Source: Myxococcus xanthus
GTDB lineage: Bacteria > Myxococcota > Myxococcia > Myxococcales > Myxococcaceae
NCBI RefSeq assembly: GCF_013116825.1
Contig: NZ_JABFNS010000097.1
Location: 1-35,792, forward strand
Direction: 5' to 3'
Length of the DNA: 35,792 bases
The position numbers and the translations under genes are program-made. The notes beneath the pieces were generated by a model that was not told where the DNA came from, searched no databases, and saw only the letters and a program-made list of their open reading frames with translations. Each line of letters opens with the position of its first letter. Position 1 is the first letter of the stretch. This document shows positions 23,682 to 35,792 of this stretch, in pieces.

Positions 23682-24443
23682 ATGGCGTTCATCGCGTTCT
23701 CCACCATCAAGGGCGGCGTCGGCAAGACGACGCTCTGCTCGCACGTGGCGGCGGCCCTCGCGGATGCCGGCCGCCAGGTGCTGCTGCTGGACCTGGACCC
23801 CCAGGCCCATGCGTCGCTGGTGCTGGGGCTGGAGAGCCGGGAAGGCCCGTGCGTGGGGGATGCGCTCGGGCCCCGCCCCAAGCACACGCTGGCGCAGGTG
23901 GTGGTGGCTTCACCGAAGCGGCCCGGCTTGTTCATCGCCCCCGCCGCGCCGCGCATGGCCGCGCAGGAGCGCGAGCTGTTCCAGTGGGGTCACCGCCTCC
24001 AGGCGATTCCTCGCGCGCTCAAGACGCTGGGGTGGACGCCGGACATCATCCTCGCGGACACCCCGCCCAGCATCGGCGCCTACACCGAGGCCGTGCTCGC
24101 CTCCGCGGACCTGGTCGTGGCCCCCGTGCCCACCGGCGCCTTCGCGCTCCAGGGACTGGGGGAAATCGAGACCGCCTGGCGTGACGTTCGCGAGCAGGGC
24201 GGTGAGCTGGTCGCGGTGGTGAACCTGTGGGATCGCCGCACCACGGCGACCAACGAGGCCATGGAGGGCGCGCTGAGCGAGTCCACCGTGCCCGTGCTGC
24301 GGGCTCGGATTCCGCGCTCGGAGTCCATCAACCAGGCGGGGCTGGGCTACGAGGTGGTGTTCGACACGAGCCCACAGGCGGCTGGCGTGGAGGAGCTGCG
24401 GGCCCTGGCGCAGGAGCTGGCGAAGCGCGTGGGGCTGCGCTGA
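23682..24443 (+). CDS. Orphan ParA-family ATPase
   Basis: 253 residues. The deviant Walker A motif KGGVGKTT (10-17) with the signature lysine is at the N terminus, followed by LLLDLDPQAHAS (A') and ILADTPPS (Walker B region). It is a MinD/ParA-type ATPase that positions cargo by cycling on the nucleoid or membrane. No ParB gene and no parS-like 16-mer were seen nearby. The C terminus has no amphipathic MinD-type membrane helix. Cargo is unknown; myxobacteria have several orphan ParAs used for protein-complex positioning. Confidence 0.9.
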   Translation: MAFIAFSTIKGGVGKTTLCSHVAAALADAGRQVLLLDLDPQAHASLVLGLESREGPCVGDALGPRPKHTLAQVVVASPKRPGLFIAPAAPRMAAQERELFQWGHRLQAIPRALKTLGWTPDIILADTPPSIGAYTEAVLASADLVVAPVPTGAFALQGLGEIETAWRDVREQGGELVAVVNLWDRRTTATNEAMEGALSESTVPVLRARIPRSESINQAGLGYEVVFDTSPQAAGVEELRALAQELAKRVGLR

Positions 24444-24451
24444 AACGGCGA

Positions 24452-24486
24452 ACGGCACCGTCCGCCACGAGGGCGTACGGTGCCGT
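24452..24486. terminator. Bidirectional terminator-like hairpin between parA and rnk-like gene
   Basis: A perfect 10-base inverted repeat, ACGGCACCGT and ACGGTGCCGT, with a smaller nested CGCC/GGCG stem. It lies exactly between two convergent genes and ends in CCCGGGG rather than a T tract. Confidence 0.6.
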
Positions 24487-24501
24487 CCCGGGGAAGCCGA
24501 A

Positions 24502-24918
24502 TCAGAGGTTGTAGTGGCCCGAGGCCTCGGGCTGATAGGGCACCGCGACGATGCGCAGCTTCTTGGAGCGTCCGCCCGGCAGGGGCCAGGTGATGGTCTG
24601 CCCCACGGTCAGGCCGATGAGCGCGCTGCCGATGGGAGCCAGGACGGAGATGCGGCCATCGTCGCTGCTGGCGTCGCGTGGGTAGACGAGGGTGACCTCC
24701 CGGCGCTCTCCCGTCTGTTCGTCCTCGAAGACAACCTTGCTGTTCATCGTCACGACGTCGGGCGGCACCTCTTCCGAAGCGACGACGCGGGCCCGGGTCA
24801 GCTCCGCGTCAAGCATTTCCGCGAACTCGGCCGTGCGGCCGCCTCCGTTGTGGTCCACCACCTGGCGCAGGCGCTCCAAGTCGGCTTCGGTCACGATGAG
24901 GGTCTGTTCGCTTCGCAT
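24502..24918 (-). CDS. Rnk/GreA-C-terminal-like RNA polymerase-binding regulator
   Basis: 138 residues, the size of E. coli Rnk (nucleoside diphosphate kinase regulator). A short N-terminal helix pair (VTEADLERLRQVVDH...EFAEMLDAELTRARVV) precedes the FKBP-like GreA C-terminal domain (VTMNSKVVFEDEQTGERREVTLVYPRDA...SVLAPIGSALIGLTVGQTITWPLPGG). The long coiled-coil with acidic tip of GreA is missing, so it should bind RNA polymerase without cleaving RNA. ATG 24918 has AGGAGG upstream; the 24960 extension is less likely. An inverted repeat overlaps the candidate -10 element. Confidence 0.9.
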   Translation of the reverse strand: MRSEQTLIVTEADLERLRQVVDHNGGGRTAEFAEMLDAELTRARVVASEEVPPDVVTMNSKVVFEDEQTGERREVTLVYPRDASSDDGRISVLAPIGSALIGLTVGQTITWPLPGGRSKKLRIVAVPYQPEASGHYNL

Positions 24919-24944
24919 GTCAGGGGCCTCCTGTGGGAGGGAGT

Positions 24945-24964
24945 AATGGGTTAAGCCCATTCTA
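24945..24964 (-). promoter_or_regulatory. Promoter -10 with overlapping inverted repeat for the rnk-like gene
   Basis: A perfect AATGGG, 5 bases, CCCATT repeat (24945-24961) overlaps TAGAAT on the minus strand (24959-24964), a good -10 match. The -35 is poor. This is the arrangement expected for a repressor site. Confidence 0.4.
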
Positions 24965-24992
24965 ACTGCCTCGCCTGCTATTTATTCCCGAC

Positions 24993-25009
24993 TCGCCCCA
25001 AAAAGGCGA
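24993..25009 (-). terminator. Weak stem-loop after gltD
   Basis: TCGCC and GGCGA with a 7-base A/T-containing loop, located 19 bases past the gltD stop. The 5-base stem is too short for strong termination. Confidence 0.3.
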
Positions 25010-25027
25010 CCCGGCGTTTCATTCCGC

Positions 25028-26488
<1,461 letters not shown>

Positions 26489-26491
26489 GGC

Positions 26492-31057
<4,566 letters not shown>

Positions 31058-31114
31058 CAAGAGTCCCCTCTCCCGACGACGCGGGTTGTCATCAAGAATA
31101 ATGCAGTGTCGCCA

Positions 31115-31143
31115 TACGCTAACGCGCTGCGTTGGCTTGCGTA
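31115..31143. promoter_or_regulatory. Dyad-symmetric element in the gltB leader
   Basis: A nested inverted repeat: TACGC, AACGC, GCT, GCGTT, 5 bases, GCGTA. It lies about 60-85 bases upstream of gltB in the divergent gap, so it could be an operator or a leader RNA hairpin. The surrounding stretch is AT-richer than average. Confidence 0.4.
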
Positions 31144-31294
31144 AAGGGAAGTCCCCGACCTCACCGTGCGAGGAGGGCGGGGTGAGGAGGGACCTGCCTG
31201 GCCCGGCATGAACTACAGTGCCGCGCTCTGTCACATTCCGGCGGTGGCCAAGGGGCTCCGACGCCTGGATGCCGCACCGCGCGAGGTCGCTCCC

Positions 31295-31783
31295 ATGCCG
31301 TACACCCCGATCATCGGCACGCTCGGTTACGTGATGTCGCCGGACGGGCAGCGCGTGCTGCTCGTCCACCGCAACGCCCGCCCGGATGACGCCCACTACG
31401 GGAAGTTCAATGGCTTGGGCGGGAAGATGGAGCGCGACGAGGACGTGGCCGCCTGCATGCGCCGGGAGATTCGCGAGGAGGCCGGCATCGAGTGCACGCG
31501 GATGGTGCTGCGCGGCACCATCTCCTGGCCCGGCTTCGGCAAGCACGGGGAGGACTGGCTGGGCTTCGTGTTTCGCATCGACGGCTTCGAAGGCACCCCG
31601 TTCGAGCGGAACCCGGAGGGCTCCCTCTCCTGGGTGCCCGTGGCGGACATCCAGGGCCTCAACCTGTGGGACGGCGACCGGCACTTCCTGCCGCTGGTGT
31701 TCGACGCCGACCCCCGGCCGTTCCATGGGGTCATGCCGTATTCCGGGGGCCGCGCGCTGAGCTGGTCCTTCAGCCGCTTGTAA
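31295..31783 (+). CDS. Nudix hydrolase, MutT/MTH1-like
   Basis: 162 residues. A perfect Nudix box, GKMERDE...RREIREEAGI, is preceded by FNGLGG as in 8-oxo-dGTP diphosphatases, and the C-terminal W-x-P-V segment (LSWVPVADIQGLNLWDGDRHFLPLVF) matches MTH1/MutT relatives. The expected role is to clear oxidised nucleotides. ATG 31295 is chosen because GAGGT lies 8 bases upstream and the protein core starts right after it (YTPIIGTLGYV); the in-frame starts at 31166 and 31208 have no ribosome site. It is divergent from gltB. Confidence 0.9.
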   Translation: MPYTPIIGTLGYVMSPDGQRVLLVHRNARPDDAHYGKFNGLGGKMERDEDVAACMRREIREEAGIECTRMVLRGTISWPGFGKHGEDWLGFVFRIDGFEGTPFERNPEGSLSWVPVADIQGLNLWDGDRHFLPLVFDADPRPFHGVMPYSGGRALSWSFSRL

Positions 31784-31877
31784 GGGGCTGTCGCGAAAGG
31801 GCTTTTCCGCGCGCCATTCCTCCGTGGACGGCCGGACGGGCATTCCACCGCGCGTAAGGAGTTTTACTCAGCGAGCG

Positions 31878-31907
31878 TTGACGGTGAGGGCCGTAGGGGG
31901 GTATCCA
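31878..31907 (+). promoter_or_regulatory. Candidate sigma70 promoter of the tonB-like gene
   Basis: TTGACG, 18 bases, TATCCA. The -35 is a 5/6 match and the -10 is weak. The Fur-box-like palindrome lies about 10-25 bases downstream of the inferred start, a position where a repressor would block transcription. Confidence 0.35.
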
Positions 31908-31922
31908 CGTCCGTAGTGAGAG

Positions 31923-31937
31923 TGAGAACGATTCTCA
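31923..31937. promoter_or_regulatory. Fur-box-like palindrome
   Basis: TGAGAA-CGA-TTCTCA, a perfect 6-3-6 inverted repeat closely matching known Fur-type sites (TGATAAT-N-ATTATCA and its TGAGAA..TTCTCA variants). It sits just upstream of a TonB gene and an iron-related PepSY gene, which supports iron control. Confidence 0.6.
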
Positions 31938-32011
31938 ATTTCGAACTTCCGGAGCCCGCCGCGGATGCAGCATCCTCGGTGTTGGCGCAACCCGCTGGGG
32001 CGCTCTTCCGC

Positions 32012-32809
32012 ATGGGGGATGCCGCCGGGGTGGAGGGTTTCTGGAGCCGTTGGAGCGGGGCCGTTGTCGTGGCGGTCGTGCTCCACGCGGTCGTCGTCGC
32101 GGCGGGGCTGTCCGTGTCCCCGGCGTCGCCGAAGAAGGTGGTGCGGGAGGAGCCGGAGCTGGTGTTGCTGGCGTTCGCCGCGCCTCCGCCTCCCGCGGGT
32201 GGTGGAGGGACGCAGCCGGCCGCGAAGAAGGAAGTGCAGCGCCAGGCGCGTCCCAAGCCGGCGAAGCGGGTGATGCCGACCCCCGTTCCCCGGCCCGAGC
32301 CGGTGGCGGAGGTGAAGCCGGAGACGCCCCCTGAGTCGGAGCCCGTGGTGGAGCCCGAGCCTGCTCCCGAGCCCGCGGCGGCGGAGGTGGAGCCGGCGTC
32401 CGCGAGCAGCGAGGCGTCCGCGGTGGGCGGGGTGGTGGGTGGCGTGGTCGGCGGTGTCGTGGGTGGAACGCAGGGCGGCATCGTCGGGTCGACAGCCATT
32501 GGCGGCACGGGTGACGCGCTGACGCTGAAGCAGGTGATGCGGCCCCCCACGGTCCTCAAGCAGGTCAGGCCGGACTACCCCCGGCTGGCGAAGCAGCGGA
32601 ACATCCAGGGAGTGGTGGTGGTGCGCGCCATCGTTGGCACGGACGGCCGGGTGGAGCAGGCGCACACCCGGGTGATGCGCTCCGTGCCCGCCCTGGACGC
32701 CGCGGCGATTGCCGCCGTGAATCAGTGGCACTTCACGCCCGCGCTGGGCCGTTCGGGGCGGCTGGCGCGAGTCATGATCGACATTCCGGTGAACTTCTCC
32801 CTGAAGTGA
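32012..32809 (+). CDS. TonB-family energy transducer
   Basis: 265 residues from ATG 32012. There is a short cytoplasmic N terminus, one membrane span with a conserved His (SGAVVVAVVLHAVVVAAGLSV), a long Pro/Glu/Lys-rich periplasmic linker, a (VGGV)n Gly/Val repeat, and the C-terminal TonB domain (VRPDYPRLAKQRNIQGVVVV...VNQWHFTPALGR). It couples the proton gradient, with ExbB/ExbD, to TonB-dependent receptors. The frame stays open up to GTG 31916, but that start would place the Fur-like box inside the gene and use rare AGA codons; no ATG lies between. ExbBD and a receptor are not in the window. Iron regulation is likely from the Fur-like site. Confidence 0.9.
   Translation: MGDAAGVEGFWSRWSGAVVVAVVLHAVVVAAGLSVSPASPKKVVREEPELVLLAFAAPPPPAGGGGTQPAAKKEVQRQARPKPAKRVMPTPVPRPEPVAEVKPETPPESEPVVEPEPAPEPAAAEVEPASASSEASAVGGVVGGVVGGVVGGTQGGIVGSTAIGGTGDALTLKQVMRPPTVLKQVRPDYPRLAKQRNIQGVVVVRAIVGTDGRVEQAHTRVMRSVPALDAAAIAAVNQWHFTPALGRSGRLARVMIDIPVNFSLK
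32421..32466 (+). repeat. Gly/Val repeat in the TonB linker
   Basis: Near-tandem repeats of a GTGGGTGGCGTG-like unit encoding VGGVVGGVVGGVVGG. They probably form a flexible extension of the periplasmic linker. Confidence 0.6.
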
Positions 32810-32850
32810 GTCTGGCGCGGTGTCGCGCCGGCCCGCGCTGGAGCCGTTTG

Positions 32851-34098
32851 ATGCGCACCTTCCGAAACACCATCTTCTGGATTCATCTCATCGTCGGAAT
32901 CGCCACCGGGCTGGTGATTGCGATCATGTCCTTCACGGGCGTGGTCATCGCCTTCGAGAAGCAGCTCATCGAATGGGCGGATCGGGATGTCCGGACGGTG
33001 CAGCCGCCGTCGCCAGACGCGCCCCGGCTCCCCGTGGAGGAATTGATCGAGCGCGTCCGCGCCGCGCGGACGGACGGACAGCCCTCCGGCGTGACGGTGT
33101 ATCCGGAGCCGACGTCCTCGGTGCTCGTGAGCGTCGGCCGGGGCTCGGTGACCTACGTCAACCCCTTCACCGGCGAGGTGCTGGGGAACGGCGCGACGGG
33201 CCTGCGCGGCTTCCTCCAATGGAACGTGGAGCTCCACCGGTGGCTGGCCGCCGGCGGCGACAACCGCGCGGTGGGCAAGGCAATCACCGGCGCGAGCAAC
33301 GCGGTGTTCCTCTTCCTGGCCATCTCCGGCCTGTACCTGTGGTGGCCGCGCAAGTGGACGCTGCGCGCCATGCGGCCGTCGCTGTGGTTCCGGCGTGGGC
33401 TGAAGGGCAAGGCGCGCGACTGGAACTGGCACAACGTCATCGGCTTCTGGTCGCTGCCAGTGCTCATCGTGCTCACGGCGTCGGGCATGGTCATCTCGTA
33501 CAAGTGGGCCTCCGACCTCGTCTACACGGTGATGGGCCACGAGGCTCCGGCGAAGCAGGGGCCGCCGGGCTCGGCGACGGTGAAGGTGCCCGCGCCCGAG
33601 GTGGAGACGCCGCGCAAGCCGATGGATGTCCTCATCGCCGAAGCGCGGAAGACGTCGCCCACCTGGTCGTCCGCCACGGTGCGCCTGGGCGGCGGAGCGC
33701 GTCCGGGCGGTGCTCCCGCGCAGGGTGGCCGTGGCCCGGAGGCGAAGGGCGGCGCGGATGGCGTGGACGCGGTGACGGTCACCCTCCGCGAGGCGGATGC
33801 GTGGCCGCTGTTCTCCTCCAAGCAGGTGTCCCTCAACCCCTTTTCGGGCGAGGTGGCGAAGCAGGAGACGTACGCGGACTACAACAGCGGCCGGAAGCTG
33901 CGCACCTGGCTGCGCTTCCTGCACACCGGCGAGGCGCTGGGGCTTTGGGGCCAACTCGTCGCCGCCATCGCGTCGCTGGGCGGCGTGTTCCTCGTCTACA
34001 CGGGCTTCGCGCTGTCGTGGCGCCGGTTCTTCCCCCGGCGCCGGACGAACTCCGAGCCTCGGGAAGAAGCCGCCGCGCAGACCGAGCCGGTGGCCTGA
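32851..34098 (+). CDS. PepSY-associated membrane protein (iron-regulated, PiuB/FsrB-like)
   Basis: 415 residues with four main hydrophobic spans (about 10-37, 155-175, 200-225 and 370-395), with signature segments FWIHLIVGIATGLV, ELHRWLA...GASNAVFLFLAISGLYLWWPRKW, NWHNVIGFWSLPVLIVLTASG and RFLHTGEALGLWGQ. Conserved His in these spans suggests heme or iron handling. Relatives are induced by iron starvation and can reduce ferric siderophores. ATG 32851 has TGGAG 8 bases upstream. A Gly/Ala-rich insert at about 285-310 is unusual. It lies 41 bases after the TonB gene, behind the same Fur-like site. Confidence 0.92.
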   Translation: MRTFRNTIFWIHLIVGIATGLVIAIMSFTGVVIAFEKQLIEWADRDVRTVQPPSPDAPRLPVEELIERVRAARTDGQPSGVTVYPEPTSSVLVSVGRGSVTYVNPFTGEVLGNGATGLRGFLQWNVELHRWLAAGGDNRAVGKAITGASNAVFLFLAISGLYLWWPRKWTLRAMRPSLWFRRGLKGKARDWNWHNVIGFWSLPVLIVLTASGMVISYKWASDLVYTVMGHEAPAKQGPPGSATVKVPAPEVETPRKPMDVLIAEARKTSPTWSSATVRLGGGARPGGAPAQGGRGPEAKGGADGVDAVTVTLREADAWPLFSSKQVSLNPFSGEVAKQETYADYNSGRKLRTWLRFLHTGEALGLWGQLVAAIASLGGVFLVYTGFALSWRRFFPRRRTNSEPREEAAAQTEPVA

Positions 34099-34112
34099 CG
34101 GACTTCAGCCCT

Positions 34113-34158
34113 CCTCGTGAGCGTGACGGGTTCGCTCGTCATCCTCCCACTCACGAGG
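34113..34158. terminator. Nested bidirectional terminator-like structure
   Basis: CCTCGTGAG and CTCACGAGG (9 bases) enclose a smaller TGACG...CGTCA stem. An outer CTTCAG/CTGAAG pair lies further out. It sits between the convergent PepSY and helicase genes. Confidence 0.5.
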
Positions 34159-34184
34159 CGGGCACTTCCCTTGGAGTCTGAAGG

Positions 34185-35792
34185 TCAGCTCCGGTCCTTG
34201 CGGACGAGCACCTTCTTGCCGCGCAGGGTGGCGTTCTTCAGCGCGGCGATGATGCGGTTGGCATCGGACTCCGGCACCTCCACCAGGGAGAAGGCGTCGC
34301 CAATCTGGATGGCGCCAATCTTGGAGGACTCGACGCCCGCTTCCCCGGCGATGGCGCCCACCAGGTCGGCGGGGCGCACGCCGGCGTGACGGCCGGCGCC
34401 AATCCACAGGCGGGTGACGTCCCACGTCGGCGGGCCACCGCGGGCCTTCGGGCCGCGCTCCGGGCGGCCCGGACGCCCCGGGGGCGCTCCGAACTTGCCC
34501 GTGCGCTCACGGCGCTCCTGCGGCGGCGCGACGACGGGGATCTCCGCCTCCTCCGTGTCGCGGCCCTCGTCCTGGGCCTCATGGAGGAGCTTCACGGCGG
34601 CGGCGGCGATGTCCATGGCGTCGAACTCGCTGGCCAGGCTCTCCACCACGTTGCGGAGGGAGTCGTACTCACCGGCCACCAGCGTCTCGCGCAGGGATGC
34701 GCGCAGCATCTCCTGCCGCTTCTCGCGCATGTCCGCGACAGTGGGCACGGTGGCCACTTCGATGCGCTGGCCGGTGACGCGCTCGATGTTGCGCAGCAGC
34801 CGGTGCTCGCGGGGCTCCACCAGGGTGATGGCCACGCCCTCGCGGCCGGCACGGCCCGTGCGGCCGATGCGGTGCACGTAGGCCTCGGGCGCGTTGGGGA
34901 CGTCGAAGTTCACCACGTGGGACAGGCGGGGGATGTCCAGGCCGCGCGCCGCGACGTCGGTGGCCACGAGCAGGTCGGTGCCCTGGGACTTGAGCTGCTT
35001 GATGACGCGGTCTCGCTGCTCCTGCGTCATGCCGCCATGCAGGGCGTGGGCGCGCCAGCCACGGCCGTTGAGGGAGACGGTGAGGTCGTCCACCTCCGTG
35101 CGCGTGCGGCAGAAGATGATGGCCGCGGTGGGCGACTCCACGTCGAGCAGGCGGCCCAGGGTGGCGATCTTGAAGGCGCGCGGCACGACGTAGGCCGTCT
35201 GCCGGACGCGGGGAATCTCACCCTGTTCCACCTTCTCGCGGGCGATCTTCACGCGCACGGGCTCGTGCAGGTGACGCTCGGCGATGCTGGCGATGCGCGG
35301 CGGGAGCGTGGCGGAGAAGAGGGCCGTCTGCCGCTCCTCGGGCGTGCCGGAGAGGATGGCCTCCAGGTCCTCGGCGAAGCCCATGTCGAGCATCTCGTCG
35401 GCCTCGTCGAGCACGACGACGCGCACGTCATCGAGCTGCAACGTGCCACGGCGCAGGTGGTCCAGCGCGCGGCCCGGCGTGGCGACGACGACGTCCACGC
35501 CACGCTTGAGGACGCGGAGCTGCTGGCCGATGACCTGCCCGCCGTACAGGGGCAGCACGGAGATGCCGAGCTTCTGGCCGTAGCGGTGGATGGCCTCGGA
35601 GACCTGCATGGCCAGCTCGCGCGTGGGGACCAGCACCAGCGCGGACGTGGTGTTGGGCCGGCACGCGCCGGGCTCCACGTGGTTGAGCAGGGGCAGGGCG
35701 AAGGCGGCCGTCTTTCCGGTGCCGGTGGCGGCGATGCCGAGCAGGTCCTTCCCCGCGAGCAGGGGGGGAAGGGCGGCGGCCTGGATGGGGGT
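34185..35792 (-). CDS. DEAD-box ATP-dependent RNA helicase, 5' partial
   Basis: The frame is open to the right edge, where it already reads TPIQ, the end of the Q motif, so only a short N terminus is missing. In the 535 visible residues: motif I ATGTGKT (22-28), PTREL (56-60), TPGR (105-108), DEAD (129-132), SAT (160-162) and HRIGRTGRAGREG (motif VI). After a Gly/Pro/Arg-rich linker (about 430-450) comes a DbpA/CsdA-type RNA-binding domain (VTRLWIGAGRHAGVRPADLVGAIAGEAG...IQIGDAFSLVEVPESDANRIIAAL). This fits DeaD/CsdA- or DbpA-like helicases working on ribosome assembly or cold-shock RNA unwinding. Which of the two cannot be decided without the N terminus. Confidence 0.96.
   Translation of the reverse strand, partial: TPIQAAALPPLLAGKDLLGIAATGTGKTAAFALPLLNHVEPGACRPNTTSALVLVPTRELAMQVSEAIHRYGQKLGISVLPLYGGQVIGQQLRVLKRGVDVVVATPGRALDHLRRGTLQLDDVRVVVLDEADEMLDMGFAEDLEAILSGTPEERQTALFSATLPPRIASIAERHLHEPVRVKIAREKVEQGEIPRVRQTAYVVPRAFKIATLGRLLDVESPTAAIIFCRTRTEVDDLTVSLNGRGWRAHALHGGMTQEQRDRVIKQLKSQGTDLLVATDVAARGLDIPRLSHVVNFDVPNAPEAYVHRIGRTGRAGREGVAITLVEPREHRLLRNIERVTGQRIEVATVPTVADMREKRQEMLRASLRETLVAGEYDSLRNVVESLASEFDAMDIAAAAVKLLHEAQDEGRDTEEAEIPVVAPPQERRERTGKFGAPPGRPGRPERGPKARGGPPTWDVTRLWIGAGRHAGVRPADLVGAIAGEAGVESSKIGAIQIGDAFSLVEVPESDANRIIAALKNATLRGKKVLVRKDRS

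Noticed and set aside
31058-31843. Upstream in-frame extension of gltB
   Set aside because: Runs antisense through the Nudix gene; the start at 31057 has a ribosome site and gives the expected short propeptide before Cys21.

Overview
The window is about 36 kb of very GC-rich DNA, with codons strongly biased to G or C at the third position. It carries GTG/ATG starts with AGGAGG-like ribosome sites, an enhancer-binding regulator, a eukaryote-like Ser/Thr kinase, an FHA-GAF-adenylate cyclase and many paralog-type signalling genes. This gene mix points to a fruiting-body delta-proteobacterium (Myxococcota, Myxococcus/Corallococcus-like). That assignment is inferred from gene content and base composition; no rRNA is present. 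I saw no tRNA, rRNA, CRISPR array, insertion sequence or prophage gene. Most long unannotated reading frames are antisense shadows, as expected at this GC content.

Layout. 1-5.8 kb (+): the 3' end of a beta-barrel-like gene, then an FHA-GAF-class III cyclase whose stop overlaps the start of a membrane Ser/Thr kinase, then a GIDE-like membrane protein. 5.9-11.6 kb (-): read from the right, lipoprotein signal peptidase (lspA), a metallo-beta-lactamase-fold hydrolase and a GAF-containing sigma54 activator in one tight operon, and a 788-residue protein I cannot assign. The hydrolase/activator operon has a good -24/-12 sigma54 promoter and an upstream inverted repeat at enhancer distance. 12.0-15.5 kb (+): a DTW-domain tRNA modification enzyme, then a radical SAM enzyme, a Nudix hydrolase and a DMT-type exporter that look like one transcription unit. 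15.5-17.7 kb (-): a GMC-type FAD dehydrogenase with its small Tat-exported subunit. 17.8-22.5 kb (+): an RND pump, its adaptor and a small periplasmic cytochrome c. 22.5-24.4 kb (+): a SUKH/leucine-rich-repeat fusion and an orphan ParA. 24.5-31.1 kb (-): a Rnk/GreA-type RNA polymerase factor and glutamate synthase gltBD. 31.3-34.1 kb (+): a MutT-like Nudix hydrolase, then a TonB and PepSY membrane protein pair behind a perfect Fur-box-like palindrome. 34.2 kb to the right edge (-): a DEAD-box RNA helicase that runs off the window.

How the genes work together. Clear functional units are the cyclase/kinase signalling pair, the sigma54-regulated hydrolase/activator operon, the GMC dehydrogenase pair (with the nearby cytochrome c as a possible electron acceptor), the two-gene RND pump without its own TolC, gltBD for ammonia assimilation, and the iron-responsive TonB/PepSY pair. 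The least explained parts are the radical SAM/Nudix/exporter cassette with its long AT-richer leader, the 788-residue orphan protein, and a Trp-rich small frame upstream of lspA.
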